Positions 18,123-26,770 of a stretch of 64,000 nt of DNA are shown in pieces. Position 1 is the first letter of the stretch. The number at the start of each line of letters is the position of its first letter. The notes under the pieces are model-generated. The model worked only from the letters and a program-made list of their open reading frames with translations, had not been told where the DNA came from and did no database searches. The stretch is from Planctomycetota bacterium (lineage in GTDB: Bacteria; Planctomycetota; J058; JAJDCP01): positions 35,546-99,545 of the forward strand of contig JAJDCP010000024.1 of NCBI GenBank assembly GCA_029260765.1, given 5' to 3'. The translations under genes were made by a program, and so were the position numbers.

Positions 18123-19655
18123 CTAGTCCCCTGCTTCCGTCTGCCACTGGTGGTTCAGCCAGCAGAGGGGCTCGCCGGTCTCGATGGCCCGGCACATGCG
18201 GATGACCTCCGGGAGGGCCCACACTTCTTCAGGGGCGTCGGCCACCCAGCGGTCGAAATCCTCGGACGCGGGCGTGAAATGGGTTCTATGCCAGTTGCAA
18301 CACTGCGACATGTAGTAGCACACACCGGCGCGCCGACGTCGCTCCTCGTCGACGAGTAGCCTGCCGGCGAGCGCCTCTTCGAGCAGGCCGAAGTACTCCG
18401 TGCGGCTTGTTCCCTGCCAGGCCAACCCCATGCGCGCGTAGTAGCTGTCCCCCTCGGTGACCACGGGCTTTCCGAGCCACAGGGCCTCGACGCCCACAGT
18501 GGTCACATAGGGCACGACAACCTCGGAACGACGCAGCAGATCGTATGTGTTGACATCTGCATTCGAGTCGAGGTAGCGCAGGCGCGGATGCATCCCGAAG
18601 CGGGAGCGCAGGACCCCACCGTAATCTTCGGTGCTACTCATTCCTGCAAGACGCTCGACAGGATGCCGGCGGACCGTGATCGTATGTTCGGTCTGCTCGA
18701 GGACCCAGCCTGCCGTTTCGACGACGCACTCCAACTGGCTCTCGAAGATCGTGTGCCGGCCGAGGGCTGCGCTGTCGTAGCTCTGGTTGAGTGGCATCAG
18801 TACGCCGACGGGGTCGTCATGCACAACCCCTGCGGCTGTGGTCTGGTAGGCGAACGAGTCCTGACCCTTGCGGCCCGCGGCCCGCCGTCGAAGCTCTGCC
18901 TCCGCCTTGTTCAGCGCGCGCGGTACGTCCTTCTCCTCGAGCCGGGCGCAAGCTGCGGGGATATCCCCGAGATGTGCGGCGACGCCCTGGTGGGCCATCA
19001 GGATGGTGCCCTTGCCGCTGTCGAAGGTCGTGACCCGCACGCCCGCCTTCTGTGCCAGGCGCACGATCAGCCCGCTCGAACCGAAGATGCCGCCACCGAC
19101 GACAAGGGCACGCGGCGGGGTACGGGTCAGGAACTGCCACAGGTGACGCGACGTGTCCCGCAGGGCCCGTCGGATCTGCTCCTGGCGGGTCAAGCTGGCT
19201 TCGGGCAGCACCTCTCCCCGGAGGCGCCACTGCGCGTTGAGGCGCGAGGCAGATTCCAGCTCGTCGTCGCTCAAGCCAGCCGTCCCGTCCCCGCTGATCT
19301 GGCTCAGTCGGAGGTAGTCGATGTCTGAGGCCCTCAGGACTGCGCCGATACTGCGCTGTTGCAGCATTTCCAGGGGGCGCCAGGCATTGAACCCCGTGTC
19401 GTCCCAGAGTACCTGAACTGCCTGCCCCCGCTGTCGTACCGCTAGCGCCAGGCTCAGTACGAACCAGGGGACGGGTGTAGCCACCCAGGGCTGGACGACG
19501 AAACAGATCGGCTGTCCGCGAGACGAGGGCACGCGTGGTGAATTCGTCAGGAACCGCCGGAACGCCTGCTCGCGTTGCAGCCAGCGGACCATGCCTTCGC
19601 CTTGACGAACAAGCTTCTTGCCCTGACTCTGGATCCTGTTCCACAAGCTCGACAT
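18123..19655 (-). CDS. Capsule-polysaccharide-type GT-B transferase
   Basis: 510 residues from the ATG at 19655 (MSSLWNRIQSQGKKL); a GTG five codons earlier is possible. The pattern fits capsule polysaccharide biosynthesis proteins of the KpsS/KpsC-like GT-B class: a Rossmann segment ALVVGGGIFGSSGLIVRLA, the ITVRRHPVE motif, and a donor-side NTYDLLRRSEVVVPYVTTVG then EALWLGKPVV. No membrane segment is predicted. In this locus it could transfer the CMP-activated nonulosonate or a Kdo-like primer. That assignment is inference. Confidence 0.65.
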   Translation of the reverse strand: MSSLWNRIQSQGKKLVRQGEGMVRWLQREQAFRRFLTNSPRVPSSRGQPICFVVQPWVATPVPWFVLSLALAVRQRGQAVQVLWDDTGFNAWRPLEMLQQRSIGAVLRASDIDYLRLSQISGDGTAGLSDDELESASRLNAQWRLRGEVLPEASLTRQEQIRRALRDTSRHLWQFLTRTPPRALVVGGGIFGSSGLIVRLAQKAGVRVTTFDSGKGTILMAHQGVAAHLGDIPAACARLEEKDVPRALNKAEAELRRRAAGRKGQDSFAYQTTAAGVVHDDPVGVLMPLNQSYDSAALGRHTIFESQLECVVETAGWVLEQTEHTITVRRHPVERLAGMSSTEDYGGVLRSRFGMHPRLRYLDSNADVNTYDLLRRSEVVVPYVTTVGVEALWLGKPVVTEGDSYYARMGLAWQGTSRTEYFGLLEEALAGRLLVDEERRRRAGVCYYMSQCCNWHRTHFTPASEDFDRWVADAPEEVWALPEVIRMCRAIETGEPLCWLNHQWQTEAGD

Positions 19656-19786
19656 GGTGTTCCGATGCACTGAGAGCCGCTCAAGTTAGCGCAAGCTCCG
19701 CTCTATCTCAAGCTCTGCGCTGAGCGTGAGCTCGCGATTTCGAGTCGGGGAGTCGCTTGCTGAGGGGCGGTGCGGGTGGCTCAATG
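19656..19786. other. Gap inside the minus-strand glycan operon
   Basis: 131 bases with no gene, no clear terminator and no good promoter. The spacing is larger than elsewhere in the operon, so a processing site or weak internal promoter is possible but not supported. Confidence 0.4.
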
Positions 19787-20965
19787 TCAAAGACCATGAG
19801 GCAGGTCGAAGCCCACATCATAGAAGCTCTTCAGCACGATCTGCTCCAGGTTGGCGTTGACCAACGCATCGTGGATCGCCTGCGACGGGTGGGTCCCTTC
19901 ATAGGGGTTGTTCATCTCCGCGCATGCTGCGCGGAAGGGCGTCGAGAGTGCCTTTTCGAGGGCGGCCCGGATCGAGTCCTTGTCGGCCTTGCAATGGACC
20001 ACGCTCGACGGCCGGACCCGGCCTGCTTGGCGCAAGCCGATGTCTACAGTTGGGACACGCAGGGCCGGCGCCTCCACAAGTCCGCTTGATGAATTCCCCA
20101 CCACAACGCTCGCATACGCGAGTGTGCTGAGGTAGCGTCGGTACCCCAAGGACGTGTGCAAGACCCCTCGCTCCGGCTGACTGCTGACGTAGTCGTGAAT
20201 CTGGTCGTTGATGATGCGTCCTTCTGTGTCGGCATTCGCGCTGGTGAAAACCCCCGGGAGCGACAGCGCAGCCAGTGCCCCGAGAAGCTCTGCACACTGC
20301 TTCGCCGAAGCCCCTGCCTGCAGCGTGACCGGATGCATGGTGACCAGAGCGAAGGGCCTGGCGAGCGAGAAGCCCAGGTCCGCCTCCAGCTGTTCCCGGG
20401 GGATCATCTCGTTGACCTGCGCGTTCTCGACTCCAAGCGCCCCCACACAAAACACGCGTCGCGGGTCTTCGCCGAGCTGAATGACGCGGCGTCGGTAGGT
20501 CTCGGTACTGGTGAAGTGCAGGTGGCTCATTTTGGTAATGCTATGCCGGATGGGCTCGTCGATCAGGCCGTGCGTGGCTTCTCCCCCGAACAGATGGGCG
20601 ATCGGGATCCGCAAGATGGTGGCGCAGGTGGCGACGCACAGAGCCTCGTATCGATCCCCCAGCACAACGAGCAGGTCAGGGGTCAACCGCTGGAGTGCCT
20701 CGGACAGGCCGATCAGGCCCAGGCCCATCGACTTGCAGATCCCGACCGGGGTGTCCGAGCTGACCAGCATCTCGACTCGTTCGTCGATCTTGAAGCCGTG
20801 CTCCTCGATCTCGCGAAAGGTCAGCCCGAACTCGGGTGCGAGGTGCATGCCGCTGACCAACAATTGCGTGTCGACCTGGGGGTTCTGCTTCAACAGCGAG
20901 AGCACATTTCTCAATAGACCGAATTCGGCGCGGGTGCCGGTAAAGACGCAGATCGTGCGTTTCAT
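19787..20965 (-). CDS. NeuC/LegG-type hydrolysing UDP/GDP-sugar 2-epimerase
   Basis: 392 residues. The ATG overlaps the PIG-L stop (ATGA), with GGGAGG five bases upstream. Motifs are TGTRAEFGLL, VLGDRYEAL, HLFGGEATHGLIDEPIRH, HLHFTSTETYRRRV and VGNSSSGLVEAP. These are those of NeuC/LegG, which removes the nucleotide while inverting C2, giving the free 2,4-diamino or ManNAc-type hexose used by the synthase. The plus operon lacks this step, so the two convergent operons complete one pathway. Confidence 0.93.
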   Translation of the reverse strand: MKRTICVFTGTRAEFGLLRNVLSLLKQNPQVDTQLLVSGMHLAPEFGLTFREIEEHGFKIDERVEMLVSSDTPVGICKSMGLGLIGLSEALQRLTPDLLVVLGDRYEALCVATCATILRIPIAHLFGGEATHGLIDEPIRHSITKMSHLHFTSTETYRRRVIQLGEDPRRVFCVGALGVENAQVNEMIPREQLEADLGFSLARPFALVTMHPVTLQAGASAKQCAELLGALAALSLPGVFTSANADTEGRIINDQIHDYVSSQPERGVLHTSLGYRRYLSTLAYASVVVGNSSSGLVEAPALRVPTVDIGLRQAGRVRPSSVVHCKADKDSIRAALEKALSTPFRAACAEMNNPYEGTHPSQAIHDALVNANLEQIVLKSFYDVGFDLPHGL

Positions 20966-21630
20966 CGGACCTCCCGGAGTAGCATGAACGCCTCGGCATA
21001 CGGGACGTTGCTGGTCGCCCCACGCACGTGCGCCAGAGCTTTGACATTGGCTAGCGAACGGGGAAACGGGTGGAGTCCCAATTCAGAGGCATAGATCTGC
21101 AGAATCTCTTGCTTGCGCGATATCTGAGCGCTGATATCGACAAAAACGTTGGGTCGGAAAGTCTCCGCAGCGAAGGGCGGGGCGCAATCTGTCTCGCTGA
21201 GAGTCTCCATCATCAAGACGCGCTCGAGGAAAGGGCTGCGAAACCGTTTCGTGCAGCTGAAAGCGGCTCGGAAGGCGACTCTATGGTCGCTGTGGACATC
21301 GTGTGCAAACGGCAGATAGAGATCCTGAGGTCTGACAGCAGCCAGCACTCGTTTGAAGGCCGCCACGACGTCTCCGAAAGGCTGTCGATCCAAGCGTGTG
21401 GTGGGAAAGCCGAGCTGGTGGACGCTGGCGAAACCGTAAGCAGCGCGGACCTGCTCGATCTCTCTCTCTCTCGTCGCGACGACCTCGGGGTCATGACCCG
21501 TAGCGTTGCCGATGCCGGTCGCTACGCACCAGTGGATCGTGTCTCCGCTGCTCCGGTGCTTGAGGAGTGTACCTCCGCAGCCAAGGGTCTCATCGTCGGG
21601 ATGGACGGCCACTACGAGGATCGTGCGCAT
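20962..21630 (-). CDS. PIG-L/LmbE-family N-deacetylase
   Basis: 222 residues. AVHPDDETLGCGG is the metal-binding and catalytic motif of the PIG-L (LmbE) family; the third ligand is likely in HDVHSDHR. These zinc enzymes remove acetyl from N-acetylglucosamine-type substrates. The start overlaps the formyltransferase stop by one base, and the stop overlaps the NeuC-like start by four. Its position between a formyltransferase and the epimerase suggests it exposes an amine that is then formylated. Confidence 0.9.
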   Translation of the reverse strand: MRTILVVAVHPDDETLGCGGTLLKHRSSGDTIHWCVATGIGNATGHDPEVVATREREIEQVRAAYGFASVHQLGFPTTRLDRQPFGDVVAAFKRVLAAVRPQDLYLPFAHDVHSDHRVAFRAAFSCTKRFRSPFLERVLMMETLSETDCAPPFAAETFRPNVFVDISAQISRKQEILQIYASELGLHPFPRSLANVKALAHVRGATSNVPYAEAFMLLREVR

Positions 21631-22511
21631 CAGAAATACTCTCCAACCAGGGGCAGTGAGACCAGCTCGTGTTCTTCAAGAACCAGGCTCCCCACACCAC
21701 AGCGTACCCAGACAAGGCTCCCGTCAACCCGTAGGACCTTACCAGGCTCGAGGTTGCGAGGTTGAGGACCGGTCTCACGGACCTTCCACACTTTGCACGG
21801 CTGGCTCGCCCTGGTGATGTGTGCGCCCACGTAGGGTCGAGTGAGGGCACGAACCAGATTGTAGATCTGTCGGGACCCCATGCGAAAGTCGATCCATCCG
21901 TCCATGAGTCCCCGTTTGCGCCAGTTGTTCGCCAAGCTGTGGTCCTGTGGAGCGCGGGGCGCACGCTGCTCGGCGAGTTGTGGCAGGAACTCCTCGATCT
22001 GGCTGAGTGCGACCTCTGTCAAACGCTGGTACAGGCTGCGGGCATCGTCGCGATACGCAATGGCCAGGCCCCGCTGGTTGAGCAGGTCGCCGCTGTCGGC
22101 TTCCTCAGCCATAAAGAAAAACGTCGATGCGGTCTCTTCCAAACCGAGGGCGAGCGCCCAGACCACGGGGTGCCGGCCGCGGTTTTTGGGCAACGCGGCG
22201 GGGTGGTATCCCACCACGCCGAGCGGCGGTAGCTGCAGGACCTCCCGGGGAAGGAGGTGGGACCAGCCCCAGCAGAAAATGACATCAGGCGCCCGGTCCC
22301 GCAGCCATTGAACGTGCTCGGGCTTGGCGAGCTTCGCGCTGAACAGAACCGGAATGCCGTGTTGTTCGCAGAGGGGAGCCAGGGGAGCATAGTCGGCGTT
22401 GAAGGGGGAGGCGCTTCTCGTCACCACGCCGACAATCTCCGCCTCCAGCTCAAGCAGCCGCAGGAGGGCACTTCGGCTGAATTGGACAGCGCCGATCAAG
22501 ATGATTCGCAC
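21630..22511 (-). CDS. Fmt/ArnA-type formyltransferase (putative sugar N-formyltransferase)
   Basis: 293 residues from the GTG at 22511 (MRIILIGAVQFSRSALL), chosen for GGAGAG five bases upstream; the frame is open to a TTG at 22544. The catalytic segment reads VGYHPAALPKNRGRHP, then ADSGDLLNQ. The His and Asp of the Fmt/ArnA Asn-His-Asp triad are present, but Gly occupies the Asn position. Such proteins use N10-formyl-tetrahydrofolate. With PIG-L next to it, an N-formylated amino sugar is the likely product. It is the first gene of the minus operon. Confidence 0.85.
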   Translation of the reverse strand: MRIILIGAVQFSRSALLRLLELEAEIVGVVTRSASPFNADYAPLAPLCEQHGIPVLFSAKLAKPEHVQWLRDRAPDVIFCWGWSHLLPREVLQLPPLGVVGYHPAALPKNRGRHPVVWALALGLEETASTFFFMAEEADSGDLLNQRGLAIAYRDDARSLYQRLTEVALSQIEEFLPQLAEQRAPRAPQDHSLANNWRKRGLMDGWIDFRMGSRQIYNLVRALTRPYVGAHITRASQPCKVWKVRETGPQPRNLEPGKVLRVDGSLVWVRCGVGSLVLEEHELVSLPLVGEYF

Positions 22512-22570
22512 GGGGGCTCTCCGTCTGGCGGGTTGTTCGCGCAAAAGAAGCTTCGAAGCGCAAGACCCAG

Positions 22571-22599
22571 AGCATAGGTCGGCAGAGTTGAACTCTCAA
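22571..22599 (-). promoter_or_regulatory. Promoter of the minus-strand glycan operon
   Basis: On the minus strand TTGAGA (22594-22599, 5/6 match) and TATGCT (22571-22576, 4/6) have a 17-base spacer. Initiation near 22564 gives a leader of about 53 bases to the GTG at 22511. Confidence 0.55.
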
Positions 22600-22913
22600 G
22601 CTCAAGGCTTGGGCCTGGTTACGTGGAGTGCAAAAGCGTCAGAATCTCCAGATGTCAGGATCGTCGACAGTCTGAGAGCTGGTTGATGTCCCGCGTCACC
22701 TGCGGCATTAGGGTGTTGCGTCGGGTAGCCTGCATCCGCAGACTGGTTTACGACTCCGTTGGACGGCCACCGGTCCGACCAACCATCGGCCCGGATTCGG
22801 AAAAGCACGCCGATGACGGGCCCCTATTGCGTCAACGAGTCAGGGGCTCCCCGCGGAGTGATAGACGCTAGCTCAGAACTGCTTGGCAACATTCAAACGA
22901 CGGAACCCCACCC
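22600..22913. other. Intergenic region upstream of the three-domain methyltransferase
   Basis: About 310 bases between divergent genes. I see no good plus-strand promoter pair, RNA gene or credible small protein here. Short open frames lack ribosome-binding sites. Confidence 0.4.
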
Positions 22914-24650
22914 ATGGAACTCTCCCAAGACCAGGTCCGCTGGATTTGTCTCACGGATGCCATCTTCGTCGATCCCGTCGGGCGCGTCTTTGAACACGAA
23001 GGCTGTATCTACCGCGCAATCTACCCCGAGCAGCAGGATTATGTGCAGTCCCTGTTTGATCGCGGGGTTGTTGCTGCTCTGGTGGAAAAGAAACTGCTTG
23101 TTGAGACGACTGTCTCCGACCTCCGTGTGGCTGGCTACCCGATGGTGCTGCAACACAAGCGTGTCCGCTGGCAGCTGAAACCCCATACGTGGAGCATCCA
23201 GTTCCTCAGGAAGGCGGCCCTCCACTTCGTCGAGCTGAACCTGGCGCTGCTTGAGTACGGCCTCGGCACCTGCGACGGACACTGGGCCAATTTCATGCAG
23301 GTGCGGAACGAGCAGCCGGTCTGGATCGACTTTGGGTCCATCGTGTCGCTACAAACGGATGCTGACAAATGCCGAAACGGCATCATTCAATTTCGCACGT
23401 GCTTTTTGCATTCTCTCAGCCTTATTGAACAGAACAGAGCTCTGGAGAAGCTGTACCGTAACTACACGCTAAATCTGTCATCTCTCACCGATGAGGAGTT
23501 CCACTGGATCAGCCACGGACGGAGGCTGCCGTTTGGCTATGGTGGGCTCGGCAGGGTTTCTCCGGCGACAGCCCGAGCAGTACAGACGGGTCAGCGACTG
23601 CTGAGCGGCCGGAATCTGGGATGGGTGCCGCCTGCGATCAAAGAGGGAGTCGGAGCAGCCATCAAGACAGCGCGAGGCGTCCTGAAACGCGTCCGCACGT
23701 GGCAGAGCCGTCAAGATGCGGCGTCGCTGGCGAAGGAACGGGCGAAGATCCTGCGGGACTGCAAAACCTGGCTCGAAGATCTGCGCTTCCAACGTCCCCA
23801 GACGCAGTGGGGTCGCTACCACAGGCCGCAGGAGCTGAACAAAGACAAGTCGCTGGATGCGTGTGACTACCGTGCGCAGTTGGTTGAGGCGTTGATCACG
23901 CGCCTCGCTCCCCGAACTGCTGTCGACATTGCCGCCAACGCTGGCAAGTTCGCCTTGTTGATGGCAAAAAAGGGTGTGGAGACGTACGCCTTCGACGTCG
24001 ATCAGGCGGCCATCGACAAGCTGTCCGAAGCTTGTGAACAGATGCCTTCGATCTCTCTGACAGTCGGCGTGCATTCGATCTATGGCGCGGATGGTCCCGA
24101 GAGCTGGAACCGCCTGCCGAACAACGCTTGCGGAGAGCTGGCACTTGCATTGGCCATCACGCACCATCTGCTGATCACTGCCCACCTGCCCCATGACTTT
24201 GTCGCCAAGAGCCTCGCGCAGTATTGCAGCGAGACTCTACTGACCGAGTTCATGCCCTACGGACTGGGAAACACGAAGTACGTGCCGGATCCGCTCCCCG
24301 AAGGCTACTCTCTGGCCATGCAACTCGAAGCGCTCGGCCGACTGTTCGGGCGTATCACCGTGATCTTCTCTCCGTCGCTCCCCACATGGTCCTTCCGTAT
24401 CATGTTGCTTTGTGAAGACACCCGTCAAGGTGAGGCAGGCACTACTGAAGTGCAGACCATGGTCTATCGGCCGGAGCTCTGGAGCGAGGAAGGCCTGGTC
24501 ATTCGGCTCTTGTGCAGCGCCTGCGACGAGGTTTTCCCCTTTGCTGGGGACATGAGCATCGCCTGTTCGCGATGTGGGGAGGTACTGCAGCTGGAGGAGC
24601 TCCAGCTTGAGGCGGTTCGGAGGTTGGGCCTGCCCGCTGAAGAGGGCTAG
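22914..24650 (+). CDS. NoeA-like methyltransferase with kinase-like N-terminus and zinc ribbon
   Basis: 578 residues. The N-terminal ~200 residues look kinase-like (CDGHWANFMQV about residue 120, then VWIDFGSIVSL), recalling the catalytic and metal-binding loops of aminoglycoside/LPS-kinase folds. Residues ~330-520 form a class I methyltransferase (AVDIAANAGKFALLMA, TYAFDVDQAAIDKL, then ALAITHHLLI), as in NoeA-like proteins. The C-terminus has a Cys4 zinc ribbon (CSAC and CSRC near 535-555). Its place between glycan operons suggests modification of a surface glycan or lipid. The substrate is unknown. The ribosome-binding site is weak. Confidence 0.75.
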   Translation: MELSQDQVRWICLTDAIFVDPVGRVFEHEGCIYRAIYPEQQDYVQSLFDRGVVAALVEKKLLVETTVSDLRVAGYPMVLQHKRVRWQLKPHTWSIQFLRKAALHFVELNLALLEYGLGTCDGHWANFMQVRNEQPVWIDFGSIVSLQTDADKCRNGIIQFRTCFLHSLSLIEQNRALEKLYRNYTLNLSSLTDEEFHWISHGRRLPFGYGGLGRVSPATARAVQTGQRLLSGRNLGWVPPAIKEGVGAAIKTARGVLKRVRTWQSRQDAASLAKERAKILRDCKTWLEDLRFQRPQTQWGRYHRPQELNKDKSLDACDYRAQLVEALITRLAPRTAVDIAANAGKFALLMAKKGVETYAFDVDQAAIDKLSEACEQMPSISLTVGVHSIYGADGPESWNRLPNNACGELALALAITHHLLITAHLPHDFVAKSLAQYCSETLLTEFMPYGLGNTKYVPDPLPEGYSLAMQLEALGRLFGRITVIFSPSLPTWSFRIMLLCEDTRQGEAGTTEVQTMVYRPELWSEEGLVIRLLCSACDEVFPFAGDMSIACSRCGEVLQLEELQLEAVRRLGLPAEEG

Positions 24651-24664
24651 GAGCGCTAGCCCTC
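24642..24664. terminator. Bidirectional hairpin between convergent genes
   Basis: GAGGGCTAG (24642-24650), five-base loop, CTAGCCCTC (24656-24664): a perfect 9-bp stem spanning both stop regions. No U-tract follows on either strand, so termination strength is uncertain. Confidence 0.5.
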
Positions 24665-25871
24665 AGCGGACGGCCAACACCCGCCGCAGCAGCCGGCTCC
24701 AAGACCCTTCAGACCGGCAGGTCTCCAGGGCGATCGTTTGGTAGCGCCTGCCGAATTCCCGGAACCGCGTCTCCTGCGCGGCCGCGGCGTCCGACTTCAG
24801 CTTCTCGGCCACTTCCGCGCGGTCGGGCGCGTCTTGGAGTTCTAGCAAGCAGCGCGCCAGTTGCTCTGGCTTGTGAGGGTCAAAGAACAGCGCGCCCGGG
24901 GGGTCTTGTTCGAGGTGCACCGGAATGTTGGAGAGCACGATGCGCTTGCCGAGGCTCTTTGCCTCCTCAACGCTCGTGCTCCAGCCCTCGAAAAGCGAGG
25001 GTTGGATGAAGGCGAGGCAGGCCCGCATTAGCCCGACCAGATCCGCAAAAGGGATGCGCCCGAGGAACTTGAATTGGTCGGTCACCGCGAGCTCCGACGC
25101 CAAGTTCTCGATTTGCGCGAAGTAGCCGGCTTTGCGGTAATCTTCGCTGCTCCCGGTCGCCGCCACCAGGACACGTCGGCCCTGGAGCCGGAGCTTGTGG
25201 AGTGCTCGAAGCACAACCTGGTGGTTCTTGTGCGCCCAGAACTGGTTGGGAAGCAGAAAGAAGGGGGCAGCTAGCGAGTAGCGTTGCAGTAGCTCCGTAG
25301 GGCTCTCGGAGCTCTCTGCACGGGGCGGGTGGCAGACGAAACGCAGGAGCTCCGATCGCGTGCCGGGCGCGAACTCCTCCAGATCCCGTTGCGCGTTCTT
25401 GCTGCTCACAAGCATGCACGTGCATTGCTTGCACATCCGTCGGTACAGTCGGTCCCGTGTCTCCAGCTCTGCGGAAGTGAACAGCTCTGGCAGATGGCGA
25501 TGTTGGAAGTCCGCAATCCAACCAAGCGTGGGTACCAGGCTATGAGGTCCGAGGGGCTCTGAATGAGACAAGAGCCCGATGCCGTGGCGCAGCAGGAACG
25601 CCTGCAGGAGTGGTTCGCCCATGCGTAGACGGCGTACACTCTCGCGCAGTAGCCAGGAGGGGGTGTGTTTTTGGAAGAGGGGATGGCGCAGCACTTCGAC
25701 CGCAGGGAAGCCGTTCAGCAACGAGGCCGGCGTGGATGGTTCCGTCAAGATCACGGGCTCGATGCGCCGATCCGGAAGCTTCCAGACTGCCTGCAGTAGA
25801 TTCCGGAAGTAGTTGAGACCACCAAGCCAGCCAGCGGCGTTGGCCTGCAGAATGAACCCCACCCGCAGCAT
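24663..25871 (-). CDS. Family 4 glycosyltransferase
   Basis: 402 residues from the ATG at 25871, which overlaps the epimerase stop as TGATG, with GGAG upstream. It has a GT-B fold: N-terminal GGLNYFRNLL, then donor-domain FFLLPNQFWAHKNH, KFLGRIPFADLVGLMRAC, and the GT4 nucleotide-binding segment PSLFEGWSTSVEEAKSLGK. It is a retaining glycosyltransferase for a surface polysaccharide. It is last in a three-gene set with an epimerase and FkbM-like protein. Confidence 0.9.
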   Translation of the reverse strand: MLRVGFILQANAAGWLGGLNYFRNLLQAVWKLPDRRIEPVILTEPSTPASLLNGFPAVEVLRHPLFQKHTPSWLLRESVRRLRMGEPLLQAFLLRHGIGLLSHSEPLGPHSLVPTLGWIADFQHRHLPELFTSAELETRDRLYRRMCKQCTCMLVSSKNAQRDLEEFAPGTRSELLRFVCHPPRAESSESPTELLQRYSLAAPFFLLPNQFWAHKNHQVVLRALHKLRLQGRRVLVAATGSSEDYRKAGYFAQIENLASELAVTDQFKFLGRIPFADLVGLMRACLAFIQPSLFEGWSTSVEEAKSLGKRIVLSNIPVHLEQDPPGALFFDPHKPEQLARCLLELQDAPDRAEVAEKLKSDAAAAQETRFREFGRRYQTIALETCRSEGSWSRLLRRVLAVR

Positions 25872-26770
25872 CAGGCCTGACTCCGGAACCACTCGACGTA
25901 CTGCGATAGACCTTGCCCCAGCGAAATCTGGGGCTGCCAGTCCCAGCCATGGGCGCGCTCGACGTCCGCGACGTAGTGTTGGGGGTCACCGCTACGGGCG
26001 CAGCCCGTGAACTCGGGGCGGGCCTCGCTTCCCCAGGCTTGAAACAGCTGATGCAGAATCTCTTTGACGGTCACCCCGATGCCTCGGGCCCCATTGACAG
26101 TTGGACAGGCTGGGCTGGCGTTCTCGCCGGCGCGAAACAGCAGCTGTGCAGCATCCTGCACATGCAGCCAATCGCGGCTCTCCTCGCCGGTGCCAAAAAA
26201 CGACCTCTCGCCGAGCTGCAGCTTTCGGCAAGCATCCCACAGCAGCTGTTTTCGCAACCCTTGCCCGTAAACCGAGAAAAGACGTACGACTGCGGTCCTC
26301 AGCGAAAAATGACGTGCGTAGCATTCGCACGCCAGCTCGGCCTGTTGTTTGTGCACTCCGTACGGCGAGAAGGGGTTTTGCGCCGCCGTCTCGCTGATCG
26401 GCAACAGCTTCGTGACACCGTAGACCGCGGCGCTAGAGGGGTACACCACGCGCGCCTCGGGCGCATGTTGGCGCGCGTACTCCAGCACCGCCATGGTGGT
26501 TTGCACGGAGCGCTGAAAGTCCTGGAATGGTTCCTGCAGCGAGAAACCCACGCTTCCACTGCCCGCGCAGTGGACGATGAGGTCGGGCTGCCCGGCATGG
26601 CGGTGCAAATGAGCGAGGTCGATCTCGCAGTCGAACCACGCGTCTACTGCCAGGCCTTGTGGCTGCTTACCGTGGCCCATGCCTACTACCTGCAGACCTC
26701 TTGCGACGCAAACCTGTGCAACGTGCCGACCCAAGAATCCGGCAGCGCCTGTGACCAGTGCGTGCTTCAT
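25871..26770 (-). CDS. NAD-dependent epimerase/dehydratase (extended SDR)
   Basis: 299 residues. TGAAGFLGRHVAQV is the NAD(P)-binding loop. YPSSAAVYG and YGVHKQQAE give the Ser/Tyr/Lys catalytic set. RLFSVYGQG and RDWLHVQDAAQ are typical of GalE/RmlB-like nucleotide-sugar enzymes. The exact sugar is not predictable. ATGA overlap with the upstream gene and TGATG overlap with the GT4 gene indicate one translational unit. Confidence 0.9.
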   Translation of the reverse strand: MKHALVTGAAGFLGRHVAQVCVARGLQVVGMGHGKQPQGLAVDAWFDCEIDLAHLHRHAGQPDLIVHCAGSGSVGFSLQEPFQDFQRSVQTTMAVLEYARQHAPEARVVYPSSAAVYGVTKLLPISETAAQNPFSPYGVHKQQAELACECYARHFSLRTAVVRLFSVYGQGLRKQLLWDACRKLQLGERSFFGTGEESRDWLHVQDAAQLLFRAGENASPACPTVNGARGIGVTVKEILHQLFQAWGSEARPEFTGCARSGDPQHYVADVERAHGWDWQPQISLGQGLSQYVEWFRSQA

